Assembly: GCA_949285875.1 (NCBI GenBank)
Contig: CASDZZ010000012.1
Span: 1-34,795 of the forward strand
Direction: 5' to 3'
DNA length: 34,795 nucleotides
Origin: an uncultured bacterium
GTDB taxonomy: Bacteria > Bacillota_I > Bacilli_A > RF39 > UBA660
Shown here one piece after another: positions 23,955 to 32,908 of the stretch; positions within the stretch are counted from its first letter, which is position 1; each line of letters begins with the position of its first letter. The notes under the pieces were generated by a model that worked only from the letters and a program-made list of their open reading frames with translations, was not told where the DNA came from and did no database searches. The translations under genes and the position numbers were made by a program.

Positions 23955-24731
23955 GTGAATGAAGAAAATTTAATTAAATATTATAATAAATTTAATGAAG
24001 ATAAGAGATTAACAAGAAGACATGGCATAGTGGAATTTACTACTGCTATGAAATATATACATGAATATTTAAAAAAATTTGAGAAGCCTAAAATTATAGA
24101 TATAGGTGCCGGTACAGGAAAATATTCAGTAACACTAGCTAATGAAGGCTATGACGTAACAGCTGTAGAATTAATAAAGCACAACTTAATGACTTTAAAA
24201 TCCAAAAGTAATCTTGTAAAAGCTTATTTAGGAAATGCCTTAGACTTAAGCAGATTTAAAGAAGATTCTTTTGAGATGGTATTACTTTTTGGTCCTTTGT
24301 ACCATTTAATTAGTAAGGAAGAAAAGTTAAAAGCGCTAAAGGAAGCTAAAAGAATTGTAAAAAAAGATGGTGTTATTTTAATTAGTTATTACATGAACGA
24401 ATATGCCATAATTACACATGGCTTTAAAGAAAATAATATTTTAAAAGCTATTAAAAATAAAGAGGTAGATAAAAACTATCATGTAATTCCAAAAAAAACA
24501 GATTTATACAGCATGGTACGACTAGAAGATATAAACGAATTAAATAAACTAGCAGAACTTAAAAGAATAAAAATATTAGCTCAAGATGGGCCTACCGACT
24601 ATATAAGACCTATTATCAATAAAATGGATAACGAAACTTTTGAAGAATATATAAAATATCATTTAAGTACATGTGAAAGATATGAATTATTAGGTGCATC
24701 TTCCCATGTATTAGATATACTAAAAAAATAA
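23955..24731 (+). CDS. SAM-dependent class I methyltransferase
   Basis: A 258-residue protein with motif I IIDIGAGTGKYSVTLA (about residues 44-59), the acidic end of strand 2 in VTAVEL, motif II-like NALDLSRFKEDSFEMVLLFG and the family loop GPLYHL. The substrate is not known; a small molecule is likely from the C-terminal domain. The start is GTG 23955, because GGTGAT lies four bases upstream; the in-frame GTG at 23943 lacks a site. It is a single-gene transcript on the plus strand, closed by a terminator. Confidence 0.85.
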   Translation: MNEENLIKYYNKFNEDKRLTRRHGIVEFTTAMKYIHEYLKKFEKPKIIDIGAGTGKYSVTLANEGYDVTAVELIKHNLMTLKSKSNLVKAYLGNALDLSRFKEDSFEMVLLFGPLYHLISKEEKLKALKEAKRIVKKDGVILISYYMNEYAIITHGFKENNILKAIKNKEVDKNYHVIPKKTDLYSMVRLEDINELNKLAELKRIKILAQDGPTDYIRPIINKMDNETFEEYIKYHLSTCERYELLGASSHVLDILKK

Positions 24732-24756
24732 ATTATAACATTTTTTATAACAAACA

Positions 24757-24785
24757 AAAAAACTTATTTTTATAATAAGTTTTTT
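24757..24785. terminator. bidirectional terminator
   Basis: AAAAAACTTATT and AATAAGTTTTTT form a 12-base-pair stem with a five-base loop. It closes the methyltransferase transcript (plus) and the mutS operon (minus). Confidence 0.85.
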
Positions 24786-24809
24786 CTATATCTATATACC
24801 TTACTTTTA

Positions 24810-25723
24810 CTAAATCAAGAATTTTTCCATACAAGTTATTATTCCTTCGTTAATTTCATACTTAACTCCAATTGGAATCGTTGCCATAACAATTTCGTGA
24901 CCAAAAGAATTACATTTAACAATAGGAAAATTATAATCTTTAGAATAATCTAATAATATGTCTTCCATTTGGGGATATATGTCTTCATCCTTTTGTAATT
25001 CATAATTATAACCAATTAATATACCAGAAACAGATTTAAAAACATTACAGTTTTTTAAAATTACAAAACGTCTTTGACATTCATTTGGAGATGAAATAAG
25101 ACTTTCTATAGCTAAAATTTTATTTTTTAAAGACGGAAAATAATCTGTTCCAATTTGATACATCATACATGCTAAGTTAGTCCCTATAATTTCACCTTTC
25201 ATTTTGCCTTTTCTAATTATTTTAGTATTAGCGTCCGTAAATTTAGATATATTTTTATGTATAAAAACATCTTCAAATTCTTTAAAAAAATCTTGACCTT
25301 TATCACTTCCGTAATCAATAAAACAAGCTCCACTAAAAGTAACTAATCCAGTCTTTTTATTTATAACTTGAAGAAGTATCGTAATATCTGAATATCCAAC
25401 AAAGATTTTAGGATTCTTTTTTATTAAATCATAATCTATTAAATCTAAGATTGTGTTGAAAGTTTCTCCACCTGTAAGGAAAATTATTGCCTTAACGTAA
25501 GGATCCTTAAACATATTATTTAAATCTTCAGCTTTTTGATATCTTGTACCACAAGATCCATAATAATCTTCGTATAAATACTTTCCTTTTTTTATTTTAA
25601 AGCCTTTTTCTTTAAATAACTTTTGGCTTTATCAATAATCAATTTATCACTAACACTATTAGATACTCCAATAACTCCTATAGTATTACCATAATTTAAT
25701 TTTTTAGCAATAAGCTTTCTCAT
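24810..25723 (-). pseudogene. S66 peptidase (LdcA/MccF-like), frameshifted and lacking the nucleophile Ser
   Basis: ATG 25723 with AAAGGAA upstream begins MRKLIAKKLNYGNTIGVIGV, the normal front of the S66 family. The frame breaks near 25624 and resumes one base off as LFKEKGFKIKKGKYLYEDYY, GTRYQKAEDLNNMF and GGETFN. One A added to the AAAA at 25621-25624 restores it. The family nucleophile sits in GGxxSN; here it is GGETFN, with Phe (TTC, 25458-25460). The Glu (LAIESL) and His (FGH) of the triad remain. S66 enzymes cleave peptidoglycan L,D-peptides or microcin C-type antibiotics. With both defects this copy should be inactive. It follows nusB by 14 bases. Confidence 0.8.
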
Positions 25724-25737
25724 AAATTATTTCCTTT

Positions 25738-26130
25738 TTATTTTTCATGATATATTTTATCTAAAACACCATTTATCATATTTTTAACTTTATCATCAGA
25801 ATACTTTTTAGAAAGTTCAACAGCTTCATTAATAGCTACTATATCAGGTGTATCTGTATATAATAACTCATATATTCCCATACATAATATTGCTTGATCT
25901 GTTAAACCTAACCTTTTTAAATCCCAATCTTTTAAATATTCGTTAGCTTTTTTTTCTAAATTCTTCCTATTATTTAAAACTCCTATTACTGTTTCTTTTA
26001 TAAATTTATTTTCTTTTTCCATATTATTTTCAAAAATTTCATCTAAATCATAAGGTATATTACTATTTTCATGCATAAATATTTGATATAAAATAGTCAT
26101 AATAATAATTCTAGCTTCGTTTCTATTCAT
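25738..26130 (-). CDS. nusB: transcription antitermination factor NusB
   Basis: A 130-residue all-helical protein with the NusB pattern: NRNEARIIIMTILYQIFMHE at the front, a middle FIKETVIGVLNNRKNLEKKA, then DWDLKRLGLTDQAILCMGIY with ELLYTDTPDIVAINEAVELS and KMINGVLDKI-like NMINGVLDKI at the end. It binds the boxA RNA with NusE to prevent premature termination of rRNA. Length and motifs are complete. It lies 15 bases after the unknown 284-residue gene, in the mutS operon. Confidence 0.92.
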   Translation of the reverse strand: MNRNEARIIIMTILYQIFMHENSNIPYDLDEIFENNMEKENKFIKETVIGVLNNRKNLEKKANEYLKDWDLKRLGLTDQAILCMGIYELLYTDTPDIVAINEAVELSKKYSDDKVKNMINGVLDKIYHEK

Positions 26131-26145
26131 AACTTTTAATCGCCC

Positions 26146-27000
26146 CTACTCCAAATTAAATTTCTTCATGCATTTTTCTCTTAATGAATCACTAGTTATT
26201 AAAGCGCAGAATGCATAGTAATTTTGATCTATAGTACTAAAAGAATCATTTATTAAAATCTGATATTTATCTATTAAAAGCTTTTCCTGTGCATTAGGAT
26301 GGTTCTTAACCTTTCTACTTATATACATTGCACATATACTATCTAAAACTTCAACTAATAATTTTGTGTTACTATCTAAAAGTAAATTACTTACAAATTT
26401 ATTATAGCCTTCAAAATACATGTCATGAATAACCCTGTTTTCATTAATTTTTTTACTCATAAACAATTGTTTTAATAGAGAAATAATAAGATTATAATTT
26501 AAATAACCAGCTCTTATTTGAATTTGATCATTTAAAATAGTTTCAGTAGTAGTATGAGGCATTATAATTCTAGATCCATTTACATCCATATTGTAAATTT
26601 TTTCAGCAGCTATTTCACACAATGCATTACTTAAACTTATATTATTATCATTAGTTTCAAACAAAACTTCAGAAACAGCCTTGAAAAAATTAATTTCGTA
26701 AAAAGTAATGTTATCACTTTTTAGTTGCCCGTTTATATACAAAATACTTCCATTTATTACATAGTAATCCATCTTATTAACATTATTATAATTTAAAACT
26801 ATTATCTTTATTTTACTTGCAAATTTATTAACCATCTTGGTTAAATCAGTAGGAAGCATATAACCCAAATTAAGACAAGCTATAAAATATCTTCTAAGTA
26901 AATTAAACTCATCTTCTTCATATTTTGCCCCATTAGAATACATCGCTTGTTCAACAATTGCTTTAATTGGAATTTTAATATCCTTTGATTCTTCATTCAT
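26146..27000 (-). CDS. hypothetical protein between mutS and nusB
   Basis: A 284-residue soluble protein with no signal peptide and no family that I recognise. It looks mostly helical, with a conserved-looking centre (SNALCEIAAEKIYNMDVNGS, IIMPHTTTETILND). The ATG 27000 is used because AGGTG lies just upstream and overlaps the alternative GTG at 27009. It is 15 bases from mutS and 15 from nusB, so it is part of the operon; a role in DNA repair or transcription cannot be inferred from that alone. Confidence 0.65.
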   Translation of the reverse strand: MNEESKDIKIPIKAIVEQAMYSNGAKYEEDEFNLLRRYFIACLNLGYMLPTDLTKMVNKFASKIKIIVLNYNNVNKMDYYVINGSILYINGQLKSDNITFYEINFFKAVSEVLFETNDNNISLSNALCEIAAEKIYNMDVNGSRIIMPHTTTETILNDQIQIRAGYLNYNLIISLLKQLFMSKKINENRVIHDMYFEGYNKFVSNLLLDSNTKLLVEVLDSICAMYISRKVKNHPNAQEKLLIDKYQILINDSFSTIDQNYYAFCALITSDSLREKCMKKFNLE

Positions 27001-27015
27001 AATAAACACCTACCC

Positions 27016-29571
27016 TTACTTTTTATTCAAATCATTTTTTAATTCATACAAAATATTTAGAGCTTCCATAGGAGAAACTTCTAAAGGATTAATTTTATTT
27101 AATTTCTCAACTATTATATCATACTTATCGTTAGTTTCTACAGGTTCTTCAAAATTCATAGAAATTTGACTTAAAATTTCATGTTCTTTACTTCCATTAT
27201 TTTCATAAGACTTTAATATTTCATCTGCTCTTTTTATTATAGAGTCCGGCAAATCAGCTAATTTAGCTACATGAATACCATAACTTTTGTCTATACTTCC
27301 CTCTTTTATTTTATGTAAAAAAGTTATTTCTCCGTTTTCTTCGTGCGCACTTACATGAACATTTTTTATGTGTTTTTTATTTTTTTCTAGACTAGTAAGT
27401 TCATGATAGTGAGTAGAAAATAAAGTAATTGCTTTTATATTATCATGAATATATTCTATTATAGCTTGAGCTAAACTCATTCCATCATAGGTAGCAGTTC
27501 CTCTTCCTAATTCATCAAACAAAATTAAGCTTCGTTCGGTAGCCTCCTTTATAGCATTGTTAGCTTCCATCATTTCCACCATAAAAGTAGATTCACCAGC
27601 TACTAAATCATCTGAAGCACCTATGCGGGTATATATTTTATCAAAAATTGGTAAATAAGCTTCTTTTGCAGGTACAAAACAACCAATTTGAGCCATAATA
27701 ACGATTATTGCCATCTGTCTCATATAAGTAGATTTACCAGCCATATTAGGTCCAGTTATAAGTTGTAAATAAAAGTTTTTATCAAAGATTATATCGTTAG
27801 AAACAAACTCTCCATCCAAAACTTTCTCTACCACAGGATGCCTGCCTTCTATTATTTTTACTACTTTATTTTCATTTAAAATAGGTCTTACATAATTATT
27901 TTCTTCGGTTACGGTTGCAAAAGACTGCATAACATCAAGCATAGCTATCGATTTAGAATTAAATTGAAGTACAGGTATTAATTCCTTTACTTTTTGCCTA
28001 ATTTCTAAAAATAAAGCATATTCAAGATTAATAATTTTTTCTTCAGCGCCTAAAATCATTTGTTCTTTTTCTTTTAAAGTAGGAGTAATAAATCTTTCGC
28101 AGTTTGCAAGGGTTTGCTTTCTTTCATACCCAAACTCTTCTGTAACTTGTTTACTATTACCCTTTGAAACTTCAATATAATAACCAAAAATCCTATTATA
28201 TCCTACTTTTAAATTTTTTATTCCTGTACGCTCTTTTTCCTCACTTTCTAATCTAGCAATAAAATCCTTTCCGCCACGTCTAGCATCCTTTAATTCATCT
28301 AAATCTTTATTATAACCATCTTTAATAAGATATCCTTCTTTTAACCCTATAGGAGGATTTTCATAAATACTTTTATCCAAAAATTCATAAAGATTTTTTA
28401 AATCATCTATTTTTAAATCAAAACCTAATGTATTAATTATTTCTTTTAATCTAGGTAATACCTTTATTGAAGCTTTAAGTTGTAATAAATCCCTTGCGTT
28501 TGCATTACCAAAAGATACTCTTCCTGCTAATCTTTCTAAGTCATAAACTTCATTTAATAAATCTTTAATCTCATCTTTAATTAAAAATTCTTCTAGTAAT
28601 TTAGACACCATATCATATCTTTTTTCAATTTCATCTTTATTAACTAAAGGATTTTCTATCATGTTTTTTAACATTCTAGAGCCCATTGCTGTCTTTGTTT
28701 TATCTAATAACCAAAGTAAAGAATACGTACGTTCCTTAAGTTTTAAATTTTCTGTTAATTCTAAATTTCTTTTGGTGTTAACATTCATTTTTAAATATGT
28801 ATTATAATCTTTTATAACCACATCTTGCATGTGTTCTAAACTTCTTTTTTGACTTTCAACCAAATAATTTAATAACGTATTTATCGAAACTATTAATTCA
28901 ACATTCTTAATATTACTGTACAATTTTTTATATTGTTCTAATTCCTCTTTTGATTCTTGATAAGAAATAGTAACACCATACTGTCCTCTTAAAACCTCAA
29001 TTATTTTAGGATCTATATTACCTTGAATAACAATTTCACAAATATTATCACTTACTATTTCATTTATTAACTTTTCAACATTATTATCTACTAAAATAAC
29101 ATTAAATTCTCCCGTAGATAAGTCAGCATAAGAAAGAGAGTAAACATGACCTAGATTAACAACCGCTCCTATATAATTGTTACTTTTAGCATCTAACATT
29201 TCGTCATTCATTATAGTTCCTTTAGAAACTATTTGTACTACTTCTCTTTTAACTATTCCCTTAGTACTTTTGGGATCTTCAACTTGCTCACATATAGCAA
29301 CTTTATAACCCTTATCAATTAACTTATCTAAATATACATTAGCTGCATGATGGGGAACTCCGCACATTGGAATCCTTTCAGATAACCCTGCATTTTTCCC
29401 AGTTAAAGTAAGTTCCAAAACTTTAGATACTTTTATAGCATCCTCAAAAAACATTTCATAAAAATCACCAATACGATAAAAAAGAATTATATCCTCATAT
29501 TTATCTTTAACTTCCATATATTGTTTCATCATAGGACTAATTTTACTTCTATCTACTTCACTTCTAGTCAC
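27016..29571 (-). CDS. mutS: DNA mismatch repair protein MutS
   Basis: A full-length 851-residue MutS1. The mismatch-binding Phe-x-Glu is in FYRIGDFYEMF (Phe 37, Glu 39). Later come the connector and lever domains, Walker A GPNMAGKSTYM around residue 610, Walker B LILFDELGRGTATYDG and the H-loop STHYHEL. It recognises mismatches and recruits MutL, which is not in the window. Start GTG 29571 is supported by AAGGTGAT. It is the first gene of a four-gene operon with the unknown gene, nusB and the S66 remnant. Confidence 0.97.
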   Translation of the reverse strand: MTRSEVDRSKISPMMKQYMEVKDKYEDIILFYRIGDFYEMFFEDAIKVSKVLELTLTGKNAGLSERIPMCGVPHHAANVYLDKLIDKGYKVAICEQVEDPKSTKGIVKREVVQIVSKGTIMNDEMLDAKSNNYIGAVVNLGHVYSLSYADLSTGEFNVILVDNNVEKLINEIVSDNICEIVIQGNIDPKIIEVLRGQYGVTISYQESKEELEQYKKLYSNIKNVELIVSINTLLNYLVESQKRSLEHMQDVVIKDYNTYLKMNVNTKRNLELTENLKLKERTYSLLWLLDKTKTAMGSRMLKNMIENPLVNKDEIEKRYDMVSKLLEEFLIKDEIKDLLNEVYDLERLAGRVSFGNANARDLLQLKASIKVLPRLKEIINTLGFDLKIDDLKNLYEFLDKSIYENPPIGLKEGYLIKDGYNKDLDELKDARRGGKDFIARLESEEKERTGIKNLKVGYNRIFGYYIEVSKGNSKQVTEEFGYERKQTLANCERFITPTLKEKEQMILGAEEKIINLEYALFLEIRQKVKELIPVLQFNSKSIAMLDVMQSFATVTEENNYVRPILNENKVVKIIEGRHPVVEKVLDGEFVSNDIIFDKNFYLQLITGPNMAGKSTYMRQMAIIVIMAQIGCFVPAKEAYLPIFDKIYTRIGASDDLVAGESTFMVEMMEANNAIKEATERSLILFDELGRGTATYDGMSLAQAIIEYIHDNIKAITLFSTHYHELTSLEKNKKHIKNVHVSAHEENGEITFLHKIKEGSIDKSYGIHVAKLADLPDSIIKRADEILKSYENNGSKEHEILSQISMNFEEPVETNDKYDIIVEKLNKINPLEVSPMEALNILYELKNDLNKK

Positions 29572-29604
29572 AAATAATCACCTTTTCTAATTATATAATA
29601 AATA

Positions 29605-29629
29605 ATAAAAAAAAGCCATAAATAGGCTT
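29605..29629 (-). terminator. terminator before mutS
   Basis: AAGCC and GGCTT on the minus strand enclose a seven-base loop and run into TTTTTTTTATT. It ends the preceding 188-residue gene. Confidence 0.75.
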
Positions 29630-29632
29630 ATT

Positions 29633-30199
29633 TTAAGTTAATTTATTTTTTAATCTTTTTACATCATCACTAGGAACGAACGGATATGTATTTATGCTTA
29701 AAATTCCAGGAACTGCTTCAATAACCGGTAACATAATCTTTTTTAATTCTGGAGTTACTTCATCTTCATTAGCTACATAGCAATAGCTTCTAAATAAAAC
29801 TTCTTCATTAATAGGACTTAAATAAAAACTTGCATCCTTAACTTCATATAAATACTTAGGTAAATCAATTTCTAAATCCATCCCCTTATCAACTAACAAA
29901 ATCCTTTTCTTATCTAGTTCTATACCTTTAGTAACTAAATAAACACCATTATCTTTTCTAAAAGTATAAATCTTATCCTGATAATTTCTAAGTCCTTGCT
30001 CATTAGTTATTTCGTAACCAACTAAAATATTATTTTCAACCAAGTGATTTTTTAAATCTCTCGGGCCTATTAATGGACTATAAAACATAGCAAGTTTATC
30101 TTCTTCTAAAAATTTAATATATCTTTTTTTGTTAAGATCCTTATCCAAAAAAGAAATGTCACTTTCAAAAACAATCAATTTTTTATCATCACTATTCAT
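29633..30199 (-). CDS. hypothetical protein
   Basis: A 188-residue soluble protein with alternating strands and helices, including KKRYIKFLEEDKLAMFYSPL, LYEVKDASFYLSPINEEVLF and a C-terminal LSINTYPFVPSDDV. No family recognised. The start is ATG 30199 with GGAGGG four bases upstream; the in-frame ATG at 30211 overlaps that site. It stands between its own terminator and a divergent membrane-protein gene. Confidence 0.6.
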   Translation of the reverse strand: MNSDDKKLIVFESDISFLDKDLNKKRYIKFLEEDKLAMFYSPLIGPRDLKNHLVENNILVGYEITNEQGLRNYQDKIYTFRKDNGVYLVTKGIELDKKRILLVDKGMDLEIDLPKYLYEVKDASFYLSPINEEVLFRSYCYVANEDEVTPELKKIMLPVIEAVPGILSINTYPFVPSDDVKRLKNKLT

Positions 30200-30257
30200 A
30201 TAACCCTCCATCTTTTAATAAGTTATATAAAAAGTATATTTAAAAAAGGAAAATAAA

Positions 30258-31133
30258 ATGTCAAATAAAAAGAATTTAATAATAATTTATGTTTTTATTC
30301 TATTAGAACTTTTAATTTTAATAAATTCTAAAGAAGTTACGATAAACATTATTAAAAGTATAACAATTTTTAAAAATCGTGTTTTTCCTAGCCTTTTTCC
30401 AGCCATGATAATAGGAAGTCTACTAATTAAAAACAATATCCAAAACTTTATTCCAAATATAATTAATATTTTTTTTAAAAAGATATTTAACTTTGATAGA
30501 AATATGACTAGCCTGTTTATTATTTCTATATTTTCAGGTACCCCATCAAATGCTTTATTTATAAATGAATATCTAAATAAAGGGCTGATAAATGATAAAA
30601 CGGCTGAAAACTTATTATGCTGTACTCATTTTATAAACCCTCTATTTGTAATAAATGGAGTTGGAATAGGAATCTTTAATAGCGTCCAAATAGGTTTTAT
30701 TCTTCTATTTTTCCTATATCTTTCAAATTTTATTAAAGCCTTTATTTTAAGAAAAAAATTTACTACAACAAATACTTTTAATAAAAAAATAAGTAAAAGT
30801 AATTTTATAAATGACTTTCAAAATACTATCAAGGAAAGTATTTTAGCCTGCTTAAACATTCTTGGAATAATTATCATTTTTAATATACTAATTATTTTGT
30901 TAGAGAATATCTTTAGTCTAAGTATATCATTAAAGCTTGGACTTAACATATTATTAGAAATGACTTCTAGTACTATTTTACTTTCGTTTTTAAACATAAA
31001 CTTTTATTTAAAATTTATAATTTCTTATTTTATACTAACTTTTGGTGGATTATGCATTCAAATGCAAACTCTAAACATGTTACAAAATAAAAAAATAAGA
31101 TATTTTAAATACCTTATTTTTAGAATGCTTTAA
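30258..31133 (+). CDS. YlbJ-like sporulation integral membrane protein
   Basis: A 291-residue polytopic protein with about seven or eight helices. It has the markers of the YlbJ/nucleoside-recognition family: FKNRVFPSLFPAMIIGSLLI (about residues 38-57), SGTPSNALFINEYLNKGLI (about 94-112) and HFINPLFVINGVGIG (about 124-138). YlbJ contributes to spore formation in Bacillus; here the role is inferred. ATG 30258 follows AAAAGGAAAAT. It converges with the pilin-LRR gene, and the two stop codons overlap by four bases. Confidence 0.75.
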   Translation: MSNKKNLIIIYVFILLELLILINSKEVTINIIKSITIFKNRVFPSLFPAMIIGSLLIKNNIQNFIPNIINIFFKKIFNFDRNMTSLFIISIFSGTPSNALFINEYLNKGLINDKTAENLLCCTHFINPLFVINGVGIGIFNSVQIGFILLFFLYLSNFIKAFILRKKFTTTNTFNKKISKSNFINDFQNTIKESILACLNILGIIIIFNILIILLENIFSLSISLKLGLNILLEMTSSTILLSFLNINFYLKFIISYFILTFGGLCIQMQTLNMLQNKKIRYFKYLIFRML

Positions 31134-32227
31134 GGGCAGTTTTTTAAAAGCCTTAGAGTCACACGCGAATCATCAGCATCAATTACACCTTTTTCATGAA
31201 GCTTTTGACTCCAACCCCATTTAGATAAACTTAAAATACCGGTTTCTTCAAAAGCACGATAATTTACCATTTTAACAGTAGTAGGAAGACAAACATTAAC
31301 GTTTATACTATTTCCAGCAAATGATTTATACCCAATGTAAGTTATACTATCTAATATTTTAAAATCTTTAAGATTTAACCCTGCACCAGCGAATGCATAA
31401 GCATCAATTTTTACTATACTATCTGGTAATTGTAACTTATACCCAGATAAAATAGACGTGTTTTTATTAATTTCATATTGTTGCTCATATTTATTTAAGA
31501 AATTACTAGAACAATTAGTAGATTCCATCCAACACAATTCATAAGTATTAATATCTTGCTGCATTGCCAAGGTATTAGCACCTGAAGAAAAATATAAAAA
31601 CGCTCCAGGATAAATCTCAGTTGTTCCATCTGGTATCTTTAAAATTTTATTATGATCGGCATTAGGATTTTTGTAATACTTTATACCTTTTTCAGATAAT
31701 CCTACTAAAATAGTTTCATCTTTCCAAAGAAATAAGTCTTTACCATAAGTAATAACTTCATCGTCCGTTTCACTACCTCCTCCAGGATCAGTAGTACCAC
31801 CTTCATCAGGATCAGTAGTACCTCCCTCCCCAGGATTTTCTCTTCTTACTATAGCTTTATAAAAAGTTTTTGTTGTTCCTTCTGGGAATGTCACATTATA
31901 GCTAACCATATTATCTCTCCAAACAGAACCCTTTGTTATACTTGAACACTTTGCATCATAGCTGTAATTATCATTAACTTTAGTGCACATGCCATCTTCT
32001 ATATTATTTAAGTCTGTTCCAGTCGCTATTGCTTTATTTACTTTAGCATCTAAAATTCGAAAAGTATAAGAAACATTTATAAAATCATTAGTTTCTCTTT
32101 GAACAGAACCATATACTTTATTAACAGTTAAAAGTGTTTGAAAAAAATACACAACTGCAACTGATACTATTGCAAAGCTAACAATTAATTCAGCTATAGT
32201 TATACCATTATTATTTAATTTTTTCAT
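31130..32227 (-). CDS. prepilin-like protein with C-terminal BspA-type leucine-rich repeats
   Basis: A 365-residue protein. The N-terminus is a prepilin signal: MKKLNNNG cleaved before ITIAELIVSFAIVSVAV, with Glu at +5. A pilin-like stalk domain (about 30-135) leads to a Gly/Thr/Asp/Pro hinge (PGEGGTTDPDEGGTTDPGGG, about 135-155). Then come repeats of the LRR_5 type: IPDGTTEIYPGAF, LPDSIVKIDAYAFAG and ILDSITYIGYKSFAGN. This suggests an adhesive minor pilin or tip protein. Start ATG 32227 is chosen because GGAGG lies at 32234-32238, on the stop codon of the preceding pilin gene. Confidence 0.8.
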   Translation of the reverse strand: MKKLNNNGITIAELIVSFAIVSVAVVYFFQTLLTVNKVYGSVQRETNDFINVSYTFRILDAKVNKAIATGTDLNNIEDGMCTKVNDNYSYDAKCSSITKGSVWRDNMVSYNVTFPEGTTKTFYKAIVRRENPGEGGTTDPDEGGTTDPGGGSETDDEVITYGKDLFLWKDETILVGLSEKGIKYYKNPNADHNKILKIPDGTTEIYPGAFLYFSSGANTLAMQQDINTYELCWMESTNCSSNFLNKYEQQYEINKNTSILSGYKLQLPDSIVKIDAYAFAGAGLNLKDFKILDSITYIGYKSFAGNSINVNVCLPTTVKMVNYRAFEETGILSLSKWGWSQKLHEKGVIDADDSRVTLRLLKNCP

Positions 32228-32237
32228 TTTTAACCTC

Positions 32238-32759
32238 CTATAAATTACAATTTCTATTTGGGTTAGGATTATCAATTTTTATAGAAGCATATCTTTCCTC
32301 ATTAGTAACTTCATTTTTAAAAACTCCTATCAATCTATAAGATGTTGTATCATATGTTGTTCTCTTCATACGCTTTAAATATCTATTAAAATTATAGTTA
32401 TCACTACTACTAACCTCAGTCATGTAACCTGTTATATAAAGCTCAGTTAATTCAAATTCATTTGTAGTTTTTAATTTAAGTGAATTGTCTAAAGTAATTT
32501 CTGCTAATTCGTCGAGAGTATCGCATCCATTGTTTGTTTTTTCTATTATTATATTTTCAGCTTCATCCGCTTCTGATTTTAGGTCATATATAGCTCTTAA
32601 AGCATACAAATCCTCTGTTTGATCATAATATAAAGTTTGATTTTTGTAGTTATTATATAATTTTGAAATATTAGGATAAACAAACGCCATTACGGTAGTA
32701 ACAAGAGCTACTACTATTATAGTTTCTGCTAAGAAGAATCCTTTTTTATTCTTTTTCAA
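32238..32759 (-). CDS. type IV prepilin-like protein
   Basis: A 173-residue protein with a classic prepilin signal: a basic leader MKKNKKG, then FFLAETIIVVALVTTVMAFV with Glu at +5 after the Gly cleavage point. The rest is a soluble pilin domain with a C-terminal Cys. Start TTG 32759 has AAGGTGAT four bases upstream; the GTG at 32768 overlaps it. It is the first gene of a two-gene unit with the pilin-LRR fusion. Its genes for prepilin peptidase and the membrane platform are not in the window. Confidence 0.85.
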   Translation of the reverse strand: MKKNKKGFFLAETIIVVALVTTVMAFVYPNISKLYNNYKNQTLYYDQTEDLYALRAIYDLKSEADEAENIIIEKTNNGCDTLDELAEITLDNSLKLKTTNEFELTELYITGYMTEVSSSDNYNFNRYLKRMKRTTYDTTSYRLIGVFKNEVTNEERYASIKIDNPNPNRNCNL

Positions 32760-32908
32760 TTTTATCACCTTTTCTTTATTGATATCTTTTCAAATATATT
32801 ATATAATATTATTATAATAAAATCTAGAGTAAAGATAAAAATAATAAATAGTTATTTATAAAGTCTAGTAAAAGAATAAAAAGAATAATAAGGGAGAGCG
32901 AATTAACT

